A DNA stretch of 64,000 nucleotides, taken from the NCBI GenBank assembly GCA_965213845.1, contig CBDCAI010000004.1, positions 1,178,001-1,242,000 on the forward strand, given 5' to 3'. The first letter of the stretch is position 1. Every line of letters starts with the position of its first letter. This document shows positions 25,660-33,960 of this stretch, piece after piece. The DNA is from JBBROS01 sp965213845. Lineage in GTDB: Bacteria; Pseudomonadota; Alphaproteobacteria; Acetobacterales; Acetobacteraceae. The position numbers and the translations under genes are program-made. The notes under the pieces are model-generated. The model searched no databases. It had not been told where the DNA came from and was given only the letters and a program-made list of their open reading frames with translations.

Positions 25660-27687
25660 ATGCAATCCGACAAGCCCGCAGCACCCGACCGCTCCGTCCT
25701 CGAGGCCATGGTCGCCTTCATCAAGGCCAATCTTGTCAAGCAGGCCTCGCTCAGCAACGGCGCGCCGTTCCTGGCGCTGGCGGAAACCGCCGTCCGCTTC
25801 AACGACACCAGCTGGTTCTGGACCGACGACAACGCCAAGGCGGCCGAGCTGCTCGTGGAGCCCGGCTTCTACGACGCCGACCCCGGCACGGCCAATGCCG
25901 CGATGGACTTCGTGCTCCGCATGTCCGAGGGCGCCGTCATCCAGCGCCGCTGCGGCCCGGCCGAGCTGCGCGTCATCAGTACCGACCCCGCCGCCTTCCG
26001 CGTCGAGACGGCGTTCTTCATCATCGAGGGGGACCTGACCGCCGGCGTCGTCCGCCACTCGCTGCGGTTCAACGACGGCCGCACCGTCATCGCCGCCCAG
26101 CACACCGGCAACGTCTTCTCGTGCCGCCACAAGGGCCGCCCCCTCACGGTCGATGTCGAGAACGCCGTGTCCAGCCATGGCATCACGGTGCAGGGCCGCA
26201 CGGCCGTCTTCACCCACACCAGCACGCTCCGCAAGCCGCGCAAGGGCTGGAACCGCGGGCCGGAGGTCGTGCTGGGCCAGCTGACCTACACCTACACCGT
26301 CAGCGCCGACCGCCCGACGGTCGCGCTCGAGGTCACCTTCGCGCCGGCCCCGGGCGAGACGCTCGAGCAGGTGATCCTGACCACCGCCTACGACCAGCTT
26401 TACTTCGTGCCGGGCGTCGACTACCGCGCCCTTGGCATCCGGGCGGGCGGCAAGAACGTCGCGCTGCGCGGCATCGGCGACAAGCAGACGGACCTGCATG
26501 CCGGGCCGGCGGAATCCACCTGCATCGCCCAGGAAGGCGCCTCGCCCGGCTTCTCCTACGCCATCCACACCCTGATGCCGGACGGCGACAAGCTGTCGGC
26601 CATCGTCGCGCGCGGCCAGAAGCACGGCAAGCTGCACTGGGTGCTGCACCGCTACGCCATGGGGGCCGTCACCGCCGCCCACCCGGTGACGCTGCGCGAG
26701 GAACGCATGCTGACCGGCGGCGGCTACTACGACGCGCTGGAGCACTACGCGACCGTGATGCGGACGGGCGCCGGCGGCGGCGACGCGGACCCCAGCATGA
26801 CCTACGACATCGGGGCCGAGCTGAACGCCATCGCCGCCCACATCCTGTTCGCCCGCACCGGCCAGTACGCCACCCCCCCCGACGCGGCCCGGCTCGATGC
26901 GCTGACCACCTGGTTCGACCGCCACGTGACGCGCTACTTCGACTTCATCCGCCCGGACGAGCCCGACGCGCTGGACCGGGTCTTCACCCGCGGCATCGGC
27001 TACGTCGTCTGTGCGCTGGACTGCATGGTCCGCGCCACCGCCGACGAACGCTACCGCACCCTGATGAACACCGGCACGGCGCTGATCCTGCGCATGCTGC
27101 GGCGCGAGATCATGGGCCGCGACACCTATGGCGGCACGTTCGGCGACACCTGGGCCGGACTTGTGCCGTTCCTCGACAACCACAGCGCCTGCATCCTGGC
27201 CCTGGCGCGCGCCGCCTGGCACGGCACGCCCCCCGGCACCGAGCCCGGCGCGCTGGGCCGCGCCGCGCATGAGGGCGTGCTCGGCATCCGCCTCTATACC
27301 GGCACCGTCGACCTCGGCAACAACGGCCATACCGAGGCCTATGACGGGATCGCCGTGCTGAACCTGCCCGAGCGCGGGGTGCACGCCGACACCGGGTTCT
27401 GGAACTTCAAGACGGGCGTCACCCTGCGCGCCCTGCATGCGCTGGAGGACGCGGGCGACGCCGGGGTCGTGCCGATGTCCGAGGTCGACCGCCGCCGCAT
27501 CCGCCGCCGCATCGATCTCGGCCAGGACCTTCTGACCGCCTCATACCGCTGGCACGGCGACATGCTCGAGGTGCTGACCTCGGTCATCTCCGGCGAGACC
27601 AACTCCGAGACCCAGCCCTGGATCGCGCTCGGCCTGGTGCCGGTGGTGGACCGGCGCATCGTCCAGCTCGGCACGCGGGGAAGCTGA
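25660..27687 (+). CDS. large protein of unknown function
   Basis: 675 residues, no signal peptide, no membrane helix. I do not recognise the family. The N-terminal half (to about residue 370) is rich in beta-type patterns, for example VEVTFAPAPGETLEQVIL. The C-terminal half is helical, with repeated paired helices (TRGIGYVVCALDCMVRAT, NTGTALILRMLRREIMG, NHSACILALARAAWHG), which recalls the alpha/alpha-toroid of polysaccharide lyases and six-hairpin glycosidases joined to a beta-sandwich. That fold idea is a guess. ATG 25660 is preferred over ATG 25600. A stand-alone gene with 145 bases before the leader peptide of the next gene. Confidence 0.7.
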   Translation: MQSDKPAAPDRSVLEAMVAFIKANLVKQASLSNGAPFLALAETAVRFNDTSWFWTDDNAKAAELLVEPGFYDADPGTANAAMDFVLRMSEGAVIQRRCGPAELRVISTDPAAFRVETAFFIIEGDLTAGVVRHSLRFNDGRTVIAAQHTGNVFSCRHKGRPLTVDVENAVSSHGITVQGRTAVFTHTSTLRKPRKGWNRGPEVVLGQLTYTYTVSADRPTVALEVTFAPAPGETLEQVILTTAYDQLYFVPGVDYRALGIRAGGKNVALRGIGDKQTDLHAGPAESTCIAQEGASPGFSYAIHTLMPDGDKLSAIVARGQKHGKLHWVLHRYAMGAVTAAHPVTLREERMLTGGGYYDALEHYATVMRTGAGGGDADPSMTYDIGAELNAIAAHILFARTGQYATPPDAARLDALTTWFDRHVTRYFDFIRPDEPDALDRVFTRGIGYVVCALDCMVRATADERYRTLMNTGTALILRMLRREIMGRDTYGGTFGDTWAGLVPFLDNHSACILALARAAWHGTPPGTEPGALGRAAHEGVLGIRLYTGTVDLGNNGHTEAYDGIAVLNLPERGVHADTGFWNFKTGVTLRALHALEDAGDAGVVPMSEVDRRRIRRRIDLGQDLLTASYRWHGDMLEVLTSVISGETNSETQPWIALGLVPVVDRRIVQLGTRGS

Positions 27688-27746
27688 GACCGGGACGGTC
27701 GCGGGGTATGCGCTGACAGATCGTTGCGGCCATGCTAACCCCAGGC

Positions 27747-27839
27747 ATGCCGTTTCCCGCCCCGCCGTTTCCCGCCCCGCCGTTTCCCGCCCCGCCGCTT
27801 CCTGTCCCGCCGCTTCCCGCCCGGAGGAGACCGTGGTGA
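27747..27839 (+). CDS. proline-rich repeat leader peptide ahead of the dehydrogenase gene
   Basis: A 30-codon frame starting at ATG 27747 runs through five 15-bp direct repeats and reads M-(PFPAP)x3-PLPVP-PLPARRRPW. Its stop TGA (27837-27839) overlaps the GTG start of the dehydrogenase at 27836 (GTGA). The repeat length is a multiple of three and the changes between copies keep the proline pattern. If translated, proline runs would slow ribosomes (an EF-P-type effect known for polyproline) and could control downstream translation. It has no strong ribosome binding site, and expression is unproven. Confidence 0.4.
   Translation: MPFPAPPFPAPPFPAPPLPVPPLPARRRPW
27750..27824 (+). repeat. five tandem 15-bp repeats
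   Basis: CCGTTTCCCGCCCCG occurs perfectly at 27750, 27765 and 27780, followed by two variants at 27795 (CCGCTTCCTGTCCCG) and 27810 (CCGCTTCCCGCCCGG). The last unit runs into the GGAGG ribosome binding site at 27823-27827 of the dehydrogenase gene. Confidence 0.9.
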
Positions 27840-28870
27840 CCGCCACTGCCAGCCCGATCCCCGCGACCCTCATTCCCGGCGACGGCATCGGCCCCGAGGT
27901 GACGGAGGCCGTCGTCCAGGTGCTGGACGCGCTCGGGGCGCCCTTCGCCTGGGACGTCCAGCAGGGCGGCCTGGCGGCCATCGAGGCGTCGGGCGACCCG
28001 CTGCCGCACGCGACGCTCGAGAGCATCCGCCGCACGAGGCTGGCGCTGAAGGGCCCGCTGACCACCCCGGTCGGCGGCGGCTTTCGCTCCGTCAATGTCC
28101 GCCTGCGCGAGGAGTTCCACCTCTACGCCAACCTCCGTCCCGCCCGCACCCTCGTGCCCGGCGGCCGGTTCGACGACATCGACCTCGTCATCGTCCGCGA
28201 GAACCTCGAAGGGCTCTATGTCGCCTTCGAGCACTTCATCGCCATCGGCGACGACCCGCACGCCGTCGCCATCTCGTCCGGCGTCAACACGCGCGACGGG
28301 TCCCGCCGCATCGCCGAGTTCGCGTTCGAGTACGCGGTGCGGAACAACCGCAAGAAGGTGACCATCGTCCACAAGGCCAACGTGCTGAAGGCGCTGACCG
28401 GGGTGTTCCTGGAGGAGGCGCGCGCTGTGGCCCAGCGGTACGAAGGCCGGGTCGCGGTGGACGACCGCATCGTCGATGCCTGCGCCATGCAACTGGTGCT
28501 CAACCCCTGGCAGTTCGACGTGATCGTGACGACGAACCTGTTCGGCGACATTCTGTCGGACCTGGCCGCCGGCCTGGTCGGCGGGCTCGGCATGGCGCCC
28601 GGCGCCAATATCGGCCTGCAGGCCGCCATCTTCGAGGCGGTGCACGGCTCCGCCCCCGACATCGCCGGCAAGGGGATCGCCAACCCCACCTCCCTGCTGC
28701 TCGCCGCCGCGCTGATGCTGGAGCACGTGGGGCTGATCGACCAGCGGACCCGGCTGGAGCACGCGATCGACCGCGCGCTGAACGAGGACAAGGTCCGCAC
28801 CGGCGACCTCGGCGGCACGGCGTCGACGAAGGCGTTCACCCAAGCGGTGCTCCACCGCTTGACTGACTGA
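27836..28870 (+). CDS. isocitrate/isopropylmalate dehydrogenase family protein (NAD-isocitrate dehydrogenase-like)
   Basis: 344 residues of the beta-decarboxylating dehydrogenase family. Key pieces: ATLIPGDGIGPEVTEAVVQVL at the N-terminus, substrate loop VNVRLREEFHLYANLRPAR, VRENLEGLYVAFEH, KKVTIVHKANVLKAL with the catalytic lysine, VDACAMQLVLNPWQFDVIVT and the NAD site VHGSAPDIAGKGIANPTS. The LEGLY pattern and lack of an SMR insert point to an NAD-dependent isocitrate dehydrogenase or tartrate/isopropylmalate relative. GTG 27836 is 8 bases after GGAGG; GTG 27833 is possible. Both ends carry unusual repeats: a proline leader overlaps the start and the C-terminus plus stop is copied in tandem. 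Confidence 0.88.
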   Translation: MTATASPIPATLIPGDGIGPEVTEAVVQVLDALGAPFAWDVQQGGLAAIEASGDPLPHATLESIRRTRLALKGPLTTPVGGGFRSVNVRLREEFHLYANLRPARTLVPGGRFDDIDLVIVRENLEGLYVAFEHFIAIGDDPHAVAISSGVNTRDGSRRIAEFAFEYAVRNNRKKVTIVHKANVLKALTGVFLEEARAVAQRYEGRVAVDDRIVDACAMQLVLNPWQFDVIVTTNLFGDILSDLAAGLVGGLGMAPGANIGLQAAIFEAVHGSAPDIAGKGIANPTSLLLAAALMLEHVGLIDQRTRLEHAIDRALNEDKVRTGDLGGTASTKAFTQAVLHRLTD

Positions 28871-28963
28871 GTGGCGGTGCTCCACCGCTTGACTGACTGA
28901 GTGGCGGTGCTCCACCGCTTGACTGACTGAGACGCGGTCTTGCACCGCGTGCCTGACTAAGAT
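28844..28963 (+). repeat. four tandem 30-bp repeats, each with a hairpin and an in-frame stop
   Basis: Copies start at 28844, 28874, 28904 and 28934. The first encodes the last residues of the dehydrogenase (AVLHRLTD-stop); the next two repeat VAVLHRLTD-stop in the same frame and the fourth reads DAVLHRVPD-stop. Each contains the hairpin GCGGTG-CTC-CACCGC; in the fourth, changed bases keep a five-pair stem (GCGGT-CTTGC-ACCGC). Confidence 0.92.
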
Positions 28964-29015
28964 TTCGACATCCGGCGACGTCGGCCAAAGAAGAAGAAGA
29001 AAGCAGGAGAGCGTC

Positions 29016-30677
29016 ATGACCAAGGGATCCGATCTGCTGGTGGCCGCCCTCGAGAACGAGGGCGTCGACCGCATCTTCGGCGTGCCGGGCGAGGAGAACC
29101 TGGACGTGGTGGAGAGCCTCCGCACCTCCAGCATCCAGCTCGTGCTCACGCGGCATGAACAGGCCGCCGCCTTCATGGCCGCGACGCATGGCCGCCTGAC
29201 CGGCAGGCCCGGCGTCTGCCTCACCACGCTCGGCCCGGGCGCGCTCAACCTCACCACCGGGGCCGCCTATGCCCTGCTCGGCGCCATGCCCATGATCATG
29301 ATCACCGGCCAGAAGGGCATCATGAGCAGCCGCCAGGCCCGGTTCCAGATCGTGGACGTCGTCGCGGCCTTCAAGCCGCTGACCAAGCTGTCGCGCCAGA
29401 TCGTCAGTGCCGGCAGCATCCCGACCCTGGTCCGCGACGCCTTCCGCATCGCCATGGAGGAGCGTCCGGGCCCCGTGCTGCTGGAACTGCCGGAGGACAT
29501 CGCCGGGGCCGAGGCGCCGGACCTGCTGCCGATCCCGGTGCACCAGATCGAGATCCCGGTCGCGCACCGGGCGGCGCTGGACCGGGCGGCCGAGATGATC
29601 CTGCAAGCCCGGCGCCCCTTGATCATGCTGGGTGCCGCCGCCAGCCGGCCCCGCTCCACCGCCGGCCTGTCGGGCTTCGTCCGGCGCCTGCAGATCCCGT
29701 TCTTCACCACCCAGATGGGCAAGGGCACCGTCCCGGGCGGCGGCAAGCTGTACATGGGCACAGCGGCGCTGTCGGAACGCGACTACGTGCACGAGGCGGT
29801 CGACGAGGCCGACCTGATCATCGCCATCGGCCACGACACGATCGAGAAGCCGCCCTTCATCATGGGCCCGGGCGGCCCGCAGGTGATCCATGTCAGCTAC
29901 ACGCCCGCCAATGTCGACACCGTCTACTTCCCCCATGCCGAGGTCGTCGGCGACGTCGGCCCCAGCCTCGAGCTGCTGGCCGACCGGGTGGAGGGCAAGC
30001 TGCACAACGCCGGCGCCCTGCTGAGCCTGCGGGACAGCATCCTGGACCGCATCAGCGCCCGCGCCGACGAGGACCGCTGGCCGCCCACGCCGCAGCGCCT
30101 GGTGCACGATGTGCGCCAGGTGATCCCCGAAGACGGGATCGTGGCGCTGGACAACGGCATGTACAAGATCTGGTTCGCCCGGAACTACCGCACCTACGTC
30201 GCCAACACACTGTTGCTCGACAACGCGCTGGCCACCATGGGCGCCGGCCTGCCCTCGGCCATGATGGCCGCCATGCTCTATCCGGACCGACGGGTCATGG
30301 CGGTGTGCGGCGACGGCGGGTTCATGATGAACAGCCAGGAGCTGGAGACGGCGGTCCGGCTGAAGCTGAACCTGGTCGTGCTCATCCTCGATGACGGCGC
30401 CTATGGCATGATCCGCTGGAAGCAGGCGGTGGACAGCTTCCCCGACTTCGGCCTGACCTTCGGCAACCCGGATTTCGTCCGGTATGCCGAGAGCTACGGC
30501 GCCCGCGGCACGCGCGTCACCAGCACGGAGGGCCTGATCCCGGCGCTCGAGGCGGCCTTCGCCGGCGGCGGCGTGCACCTGGTCGCCGTCCCGATCGACT
30601 ACACGGAGAACACCCGCGTGCTGGTGGACGAGCTGCGCGCCAAGGTGGCGGCCAGCAAGGTCGCCGAACCCGTCTGA
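29016..30677 (+). CDS. thiamine-diphosphate-dependent acetolactate synthase-like enzyme
   Basis: 553 residues with the three domains of the acetohydroxyacid synthase/pyruvate oxidase family. The catalytic glutamate is in LVLTRHEQAAAFMAA; PGALNLTTGAAYA and MIMITGQKG follow; the ThDP motif is CGDGGFMMNSQELETAVRL...LILDD. It is usually biosynthetic (two pyruvate to acetolactate) or catabolic; no small regulatory subunit gene (ilvN/H) is adjacent, so a catabolic synthase is more likely. A CAGGAGAG site precedes ATG 29016. The zinc alcohol dehydrogenase follows after 27 bases. Confidence 0.88.
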   Translation: MTKGSDLLVAALENEGVDRIFGVPGEENLDVVESLRTSSIQLVLTRHEQAAAFMAATHGRLTGRPGVCLTTLGPGALNLTTGAAYALLGAMPMIMITGQKGIMSSRQARFQIVDVVAAFKPLTKLSRQIVSAGSIPTLVRDAFRIAMEERPGPVLLELPEDIAGAEAPDLLPIPVHQIEIPVAHRAALDRAAEMILQARRPLIMLGAAASRPRSTAGLSGFVRRLQIPFFTTQMGKGTVPGGGKLYMGTAALSERDYVHEAVDEADLIIAIGHDTIEKPPFIMGPGGPQVIHVSYTPANVDTVYFPHAEVVGDVGPSLELLADRVEGKLHNAGALLSLRDSILDRISARADEDRWPPTPQRLVHDVRQVIPEDGIVALDNGMYKIWFARNYRTYVANTLLLDNALATMGAGLPSAMMAAMLYPDRRVMAVCGDGGFMMNSQELETAVRLKLNLVVLILDDGAYGMIRWKQAVDSFPDFGLTFGNPDFVRYAESYGARGTRVTSTEGLIPALEAAFAGGGVHLVAVPIDYTENTRVLVDELRAKVAASKVAEPV

Positions 30678-30704
30678 ACCGAGACGACCCCCGAGGACAC
30701 CTGC

Positions 30705-31835
30705 ATGAAGATCAAGGCCGCCGTCCTGGACCGCATGGGTGCCGAAGCGCCCTATGCCACCAGCAAACCGCTCCGTATCGCCACCGTGGAGCTGGACCCG
30801 CCGGGCCGGGGCGAGGTCCTGGTGCGGATCGCCGCCGCCGGGCTGTGCCATTCGGACCTGTCGGTCATCAACGGGGACCGCCCCCGCCCGATGCCGATGG
30901 CCCTGGGCCATGAATCCGCCGGGGTCGTGGAGCGGGTCGGCGACGACGTGGCCGACCTCGTGCCCGGCGACCACGTCGTGATGGTGTTCATGCCGTCCTG
31001 CGGCCACTGCATGCCCTGCGCCGAGGGCCGCCCGGCCTTGTGCGAGCCGGGGGCCGCGGCCAACGGCGCCGGCACCCTGCTGTCCGGCGCCCGCCGCCTG
31101 CACTGCGAGGGCGTGACGCTCAACCACCACCTCGGTGTGTCGGGCTTTGCCGAATACGCCGTCGTCTCCCGCCGCAGCCTGGTCAAGATCGACCGCGAGC
31201 TGCCGCTGGACGAGGCGGCGCTGTTCGGCTGCGCCGTGCTGACCGGCGTGGGCGCCGTCGTGAACACGGCCGGCATGCGCCCCGGCCAGACCGCCGCCGT
31301 CATCGGGCTGGGGGGCGTCGGCCTGTCCTCCGTCCTCGGCGCCCTCGCCTGCGGCGCCACCCTGGTCGTCGCCATCGACCTCAGCGACGACAAGCTCCGT
31401 CTGGCCCGGGAGCTCGGCGCCACCCACGCCGTGAACGCCCGCGACGCGGACGCTGCCGAGCAGGTGCGCGAGATCACCAAGGGCGGCGTCGACTTCGCGT
31501 TCGAGATGGCGGGCGCGGTGCGGGCGATGGAGCTGGCCTACAAGATCACCCGCCGGGGCGGCACCACCGTCACTGCCGGCCTGCCGCCCCCGGGTGCCGC
31601 GCTGCCGTTGCCGCTGGTGCAGCTCGTTGCCGAGGAACGCACCGTCAAAGGCAGCTATATCGGCACCTGCGTGCCCACCCGCGACATGCCGCGCTACATC
31701 GCGCTCTATCGCGCCGGGCGGCTGCCGGTGGATCGGCTCATGAGCGGCAAGCTGTCGCTCGACCGGATCAACGAGGGCTTCGACCGCCTGCACGAAGGGG
31801 TCGCGGTCCGCCAGGTGATCGAGTTTCCGCATTGA
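30705..31835 (+). CDS. zinc-dependent alcohol dehydrogenase (class III-like MDR family)
   Basis: 376 residues of the medium-chain dehydrogenase family. Catalytic zinc ligands in GLCHSDLSV and ALGHESAGVVERVGDDV; structural zinc site CGHCMPCAEGRPALC; NAD site VIGLGGVGLSSVLGA with aspartate in VAIDLSDDKL, indicating NAD. It would oxidise an alcohol or reduce an aldehyde in the cytoplasm. Its stop overlaps the TTG start of the phaE gene (TTGA), coupling it to the PHA genes. Confidence 0.9.
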   Translation: MKIKAAVLDRMGAEAPYATSKPLRIATVELDPPGRGEVLVRIAAAGLCHSDLSVINGDRPRPMPMALGHESAGVVERVGDDVADLVPGDHVVMVFMPSCGHCMPCAEGRPALCEPGAAANGAGTLLSGARRLHCEGVTLNHHLGVSGFAEYAVVSRRSLVKIDRELPLDEAALFGCAVLTGVGAVVNTAGMRPGQTAAVIGLGGVGLSSVLGALACGATLVVAIDLSDDKLRLARELGATHAVNARDADAAEQVREITKGGVDFAFEMAGAVRAMELAYKITRRGGTTVTAGLPPPGAALPLPLVQLVAEERTVKGSYIGTCVPTRDMPRYIALYRAGRLPVDRLMSGKLSLDRINEGFDRLHEGVAVRQVIEFPH

Positions 31836-32809
31836 CGCCGTTCGACTACGCGAAATCGGTCGCCGCGTTCTGGGGCGGCGACGGCGAGGCCATCCTCAAG
31901 GCCCAGGCCCAGCTGCAAGCCCAGATGCAGGAGGGTGCCGGCAAGGCCTTCGCCGAGGGGCTGAAGGCGATGGCCGGCGGCCAGATGCCCGCCTTTCCCG
32001 CCTTTCCACCCCTCCACGGCCCGGTCGGGCAGGAGGGCGACACGGCAAAGGCCGGCGCCGCGTTGATGGAGCTGTGGAGCGCCGCCGGCAGCCTCTCGGC
32101 CACCCTGGCCGCCACCCTGGCCGGCGCGCCCCAGCCCGCCGGCACCTCCGACACCATCGACGCGACGTTCCGCCACATGGTCGATCCCCGCAACTGGCTG
32201 GGGGTCGGCGGCGACATGAACGAGGCGCTGGGCCGCATGGCCGAGGGCCCCCGCTTCGCCGACCTGTGGGACATGGAGCGCCGCACCGCCCGGGTCATGC
32301 AGGCCTGGATGGGGGTGCGCCGCAGCAGCCTCGAGCACAATGCCGTCACGCTGGAGGCCTGGATGCGCGCCGGGCGCAGCTTTTTGGCGGTGATGGCCAG
32401 CCGCAGCGGCCAGGGCCAGCCGCCGCCGGACCGGCGCGAGTCGGTGGCGCTGTGGACCGACATCGCCAACCGCGAGTTGATCGAGACGCAGCGCGGGCCG
32501 GCCTTCCTGCAGACGCAGGGCGCCATGATCCGCGCGACCACGGACCTGCGCATGGCGCAGCAGGACCTGGTCGAGCACGTCGGCAAGCAGTACGGCTTCC
32601 CCACCCGCACGGAGCTGGACGACGTCCACCGTTCGGTCACCGCGCTGAAGCGCGAGCTGCGGGCGCTGCGGCGCGAGGCGGCGGGCCGGGCGCCCCCGCC
32701 CGCCGTGCCCGATCCGGAGCCGCTGCCCCTGCCCCCGCCGCTGCCACCCCCGCCCGCCACGGCCGAAGTCCGGCCGCATCGTGCCGCAAAGCCCGCCAGG
32801 AGGCGCTGA
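31832..32809 (+). CDS. phaE: class III PHA synthase subunit PhaE
   Basis: 325 residues starting at TTG 31832, overlapping the dehydrogenase stop. Tryptophan-bearing helices (VAAFWGGDGEAIL, DPRNWLGVGGDMNEALG, RVMQAWMGVRRSSLEHN, RGPAFLQTQGAMIRATTDLR, RTELDDVHRSVTALKRELRALRR as a coiled coil) are typical of PhaE, the non-catalytic partner of PhaC, and the C-terminal tail is proline-rich. It helps the polymerase form granules of polyhydroxyalkanoate. PhaE proteins are poorly conserved, so the call rests mostly on the position directly before a clear phaC, which follows after one base. Confidence 0.82.
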   Translation: MTPFDYAKSVAAFWGGDGEAILKAQAQLQAQMQEGAGKAFAEGLKAMAGGQMPAFPAFPPLHGPVGQEGDTAKAGAALMELWSAAGSLSATLAATLAGAPQPAGTSDTIDATFRHMVDPRNWLGVGGDMNEALGRMAEGPRFADLWDMERRTARVMQAWMGVRRSSLEHNAVTLEAWMRAGRSFLAVMASRSGQGQPPPDRRESVALWTDIANRELIETQRGPAFLQTQGAMIRATTDLRMAQQDLVEHVGKQYGFPTRTELDDVHRSVTALKRELRALRREAAGRAPPPAVPDPEPLPLPPPLPPPPATAEVRPHRAAKPARRR

Positions 32810-32810
32810 G

Positions 32811-33926
32811 ATGGGCCAACCCCCCGCCGATCCGGCCAACCCGCTGTCCCAGGCCATCGCCGACGCCGCCCGGCTCGGCACCAGGATGCTGAACGGCGGC
32901 AGCCTGCTGCAGGGTCTGTCGGATGCCGACGTCCAGATCGCCACCACGCCCAAGGACATCGTGTGGCAGCAGGACAAGGTGACGCTGTATCGCTACCGGC
33001 CGCTGGCGGAGCAGCGGATCGCCACGCCCGTCCTGGTCACCTACGGCCTGATCGGCCGCTGGACCATGACGGACCTGCAGGAGGACCGCTCCCTCATCCG
33101 CAACCTGCTGATGCTCGGTCTCGACCTCTATGTCGTCGACTGGGGCAACCCGTCGCGCGCCGACCGCTTCCTCAAGCTCGACGACTACATCTGCGGCTAC
33201 CTCGACGACTGCGTGGCCGAGATCGCCCGCCGCGCCGGCGTCGCCCGGATCAACCTGCTGGGCGTCTGCGAGGGCGGAGTCTTCACCACCTGCTTCGCCG
33301 CCCTGGAGCCGGCGCGGGTCAACACGCTGGCGTTGACCATCACCCCCATCGACTTCCATGCCGACACCGTCGAGAACCGGTCCGGCCACGGGTTCATCAA
33401 CATCTGGACCCGCAGCCTGGCCCCCGAGGACGTCGACCGCCTGATCGACGCCAACGGCAACCTGCCCGGCGAGTTCATGGGCGCCGTCTTCAACCTCATG
33501 ACGCCGATGCGCACCCTGCTGAAGTACAACCTCGACATGCTGGAGGTGGTGGACGACGAGAAGCGTCTGCTGAACTGGCTGCGCATGGAGAAGTGGATCG
33601 CCGACCGGCCGGACCACCCGGGCGAGGCGGCCAAGCAGTGGCTGAAGGATCTGTACCAGCAGAACCTGCTGATCCGCAACGAATGGGTGCTGGACGGCCG
33701 CCGGGTCGACCTGGGCCGAATCACGATGCCGGTCCTGAACGTCTATGCGAAGGACGACCACATCATCCCGCCCGCAACCTCCCGCGCGCTGGGCGCCAAG
33801 GTCGGCACGGCGGACTACACCGAGCTCGCCCTGCCCGGCGGCCATGTCGGCGTGTTCGTCGGCGGCAAGTCCCAGGCCCTGTTCGCCCCGGGCGTCCATG
33901 CCTGGCTCGCGGAGCGCGACGCATGA
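32811..33926 (+). CDS. phaC: class III polyhydroxyalkanoate synthase, catalytic subunit PhaC
   Basis: 371 residues, the usual length for class III PhaC. The lipase-like box is GVCEGG with nucleophile C153 in place of serine; the triad is completed by aspartate in YAKDDHIIPP and histidine in GGHVGVF. YVVDWGNPSRADRF and ITPIDFHADT also match. It polymerises (R)-hydroxyacyl-CoA into storage polyester on the granule surface, with PhaE. ATG 32811 has a GGAGG site 8 bases upstream that overlaps the end of phaE. The CoA transferase gene follows after 34 bases. Confidence 0.93.
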   Translation: MGQPPADPANPLSQAIADAARLGTRMLNGGSLLQGLSDADVQIATTPKDIVWQQDKVTLYRYRPLAEQRIATPVLVTYGLIGRWTMTDLQEDRSLIRNLLMLGLDLYVVDWGNPSRADRFLKLDDYICGYLDDCVAEIARRAGVARINLLGVCEGGVFTTCFAALEPARVNTLALTITPIDFHADTVENRSGHGFINIWTRSLAPEDVDRLIDANGNLPGEFMGAVFNLMTPMRTLLKYNLDMLEVVDDEKRLLNWLRMEKWIADRPDHPGEAAKQWLKDLYQQNLLIRNEWVLDGRRVDLGRITMPVLNVYAKDDHIIPPATSRALGAKVGTADYTELALPGGHVGVFVGGKSQALFAPGVHAWLAERDA

Positions 33927-33960
33927 GGCCGGCCTGCGCGGCCATCCCGGGGCCGGTCGC

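Noticed and set aside
28844..28963. A CRISPR array
   Set aside because: The 30-bp units are directly adjacent with no spacers and lie within and behind a coding sequence; no cas genes.
28836..31832. A 998-codon minus-strand open frame across the TPP enzyme and alcohol dehydrogenase genes
   Set aside because: Histidine/glutamine/arginine-rich shadow translation opposite two well-recognised plus-strand enzymes.
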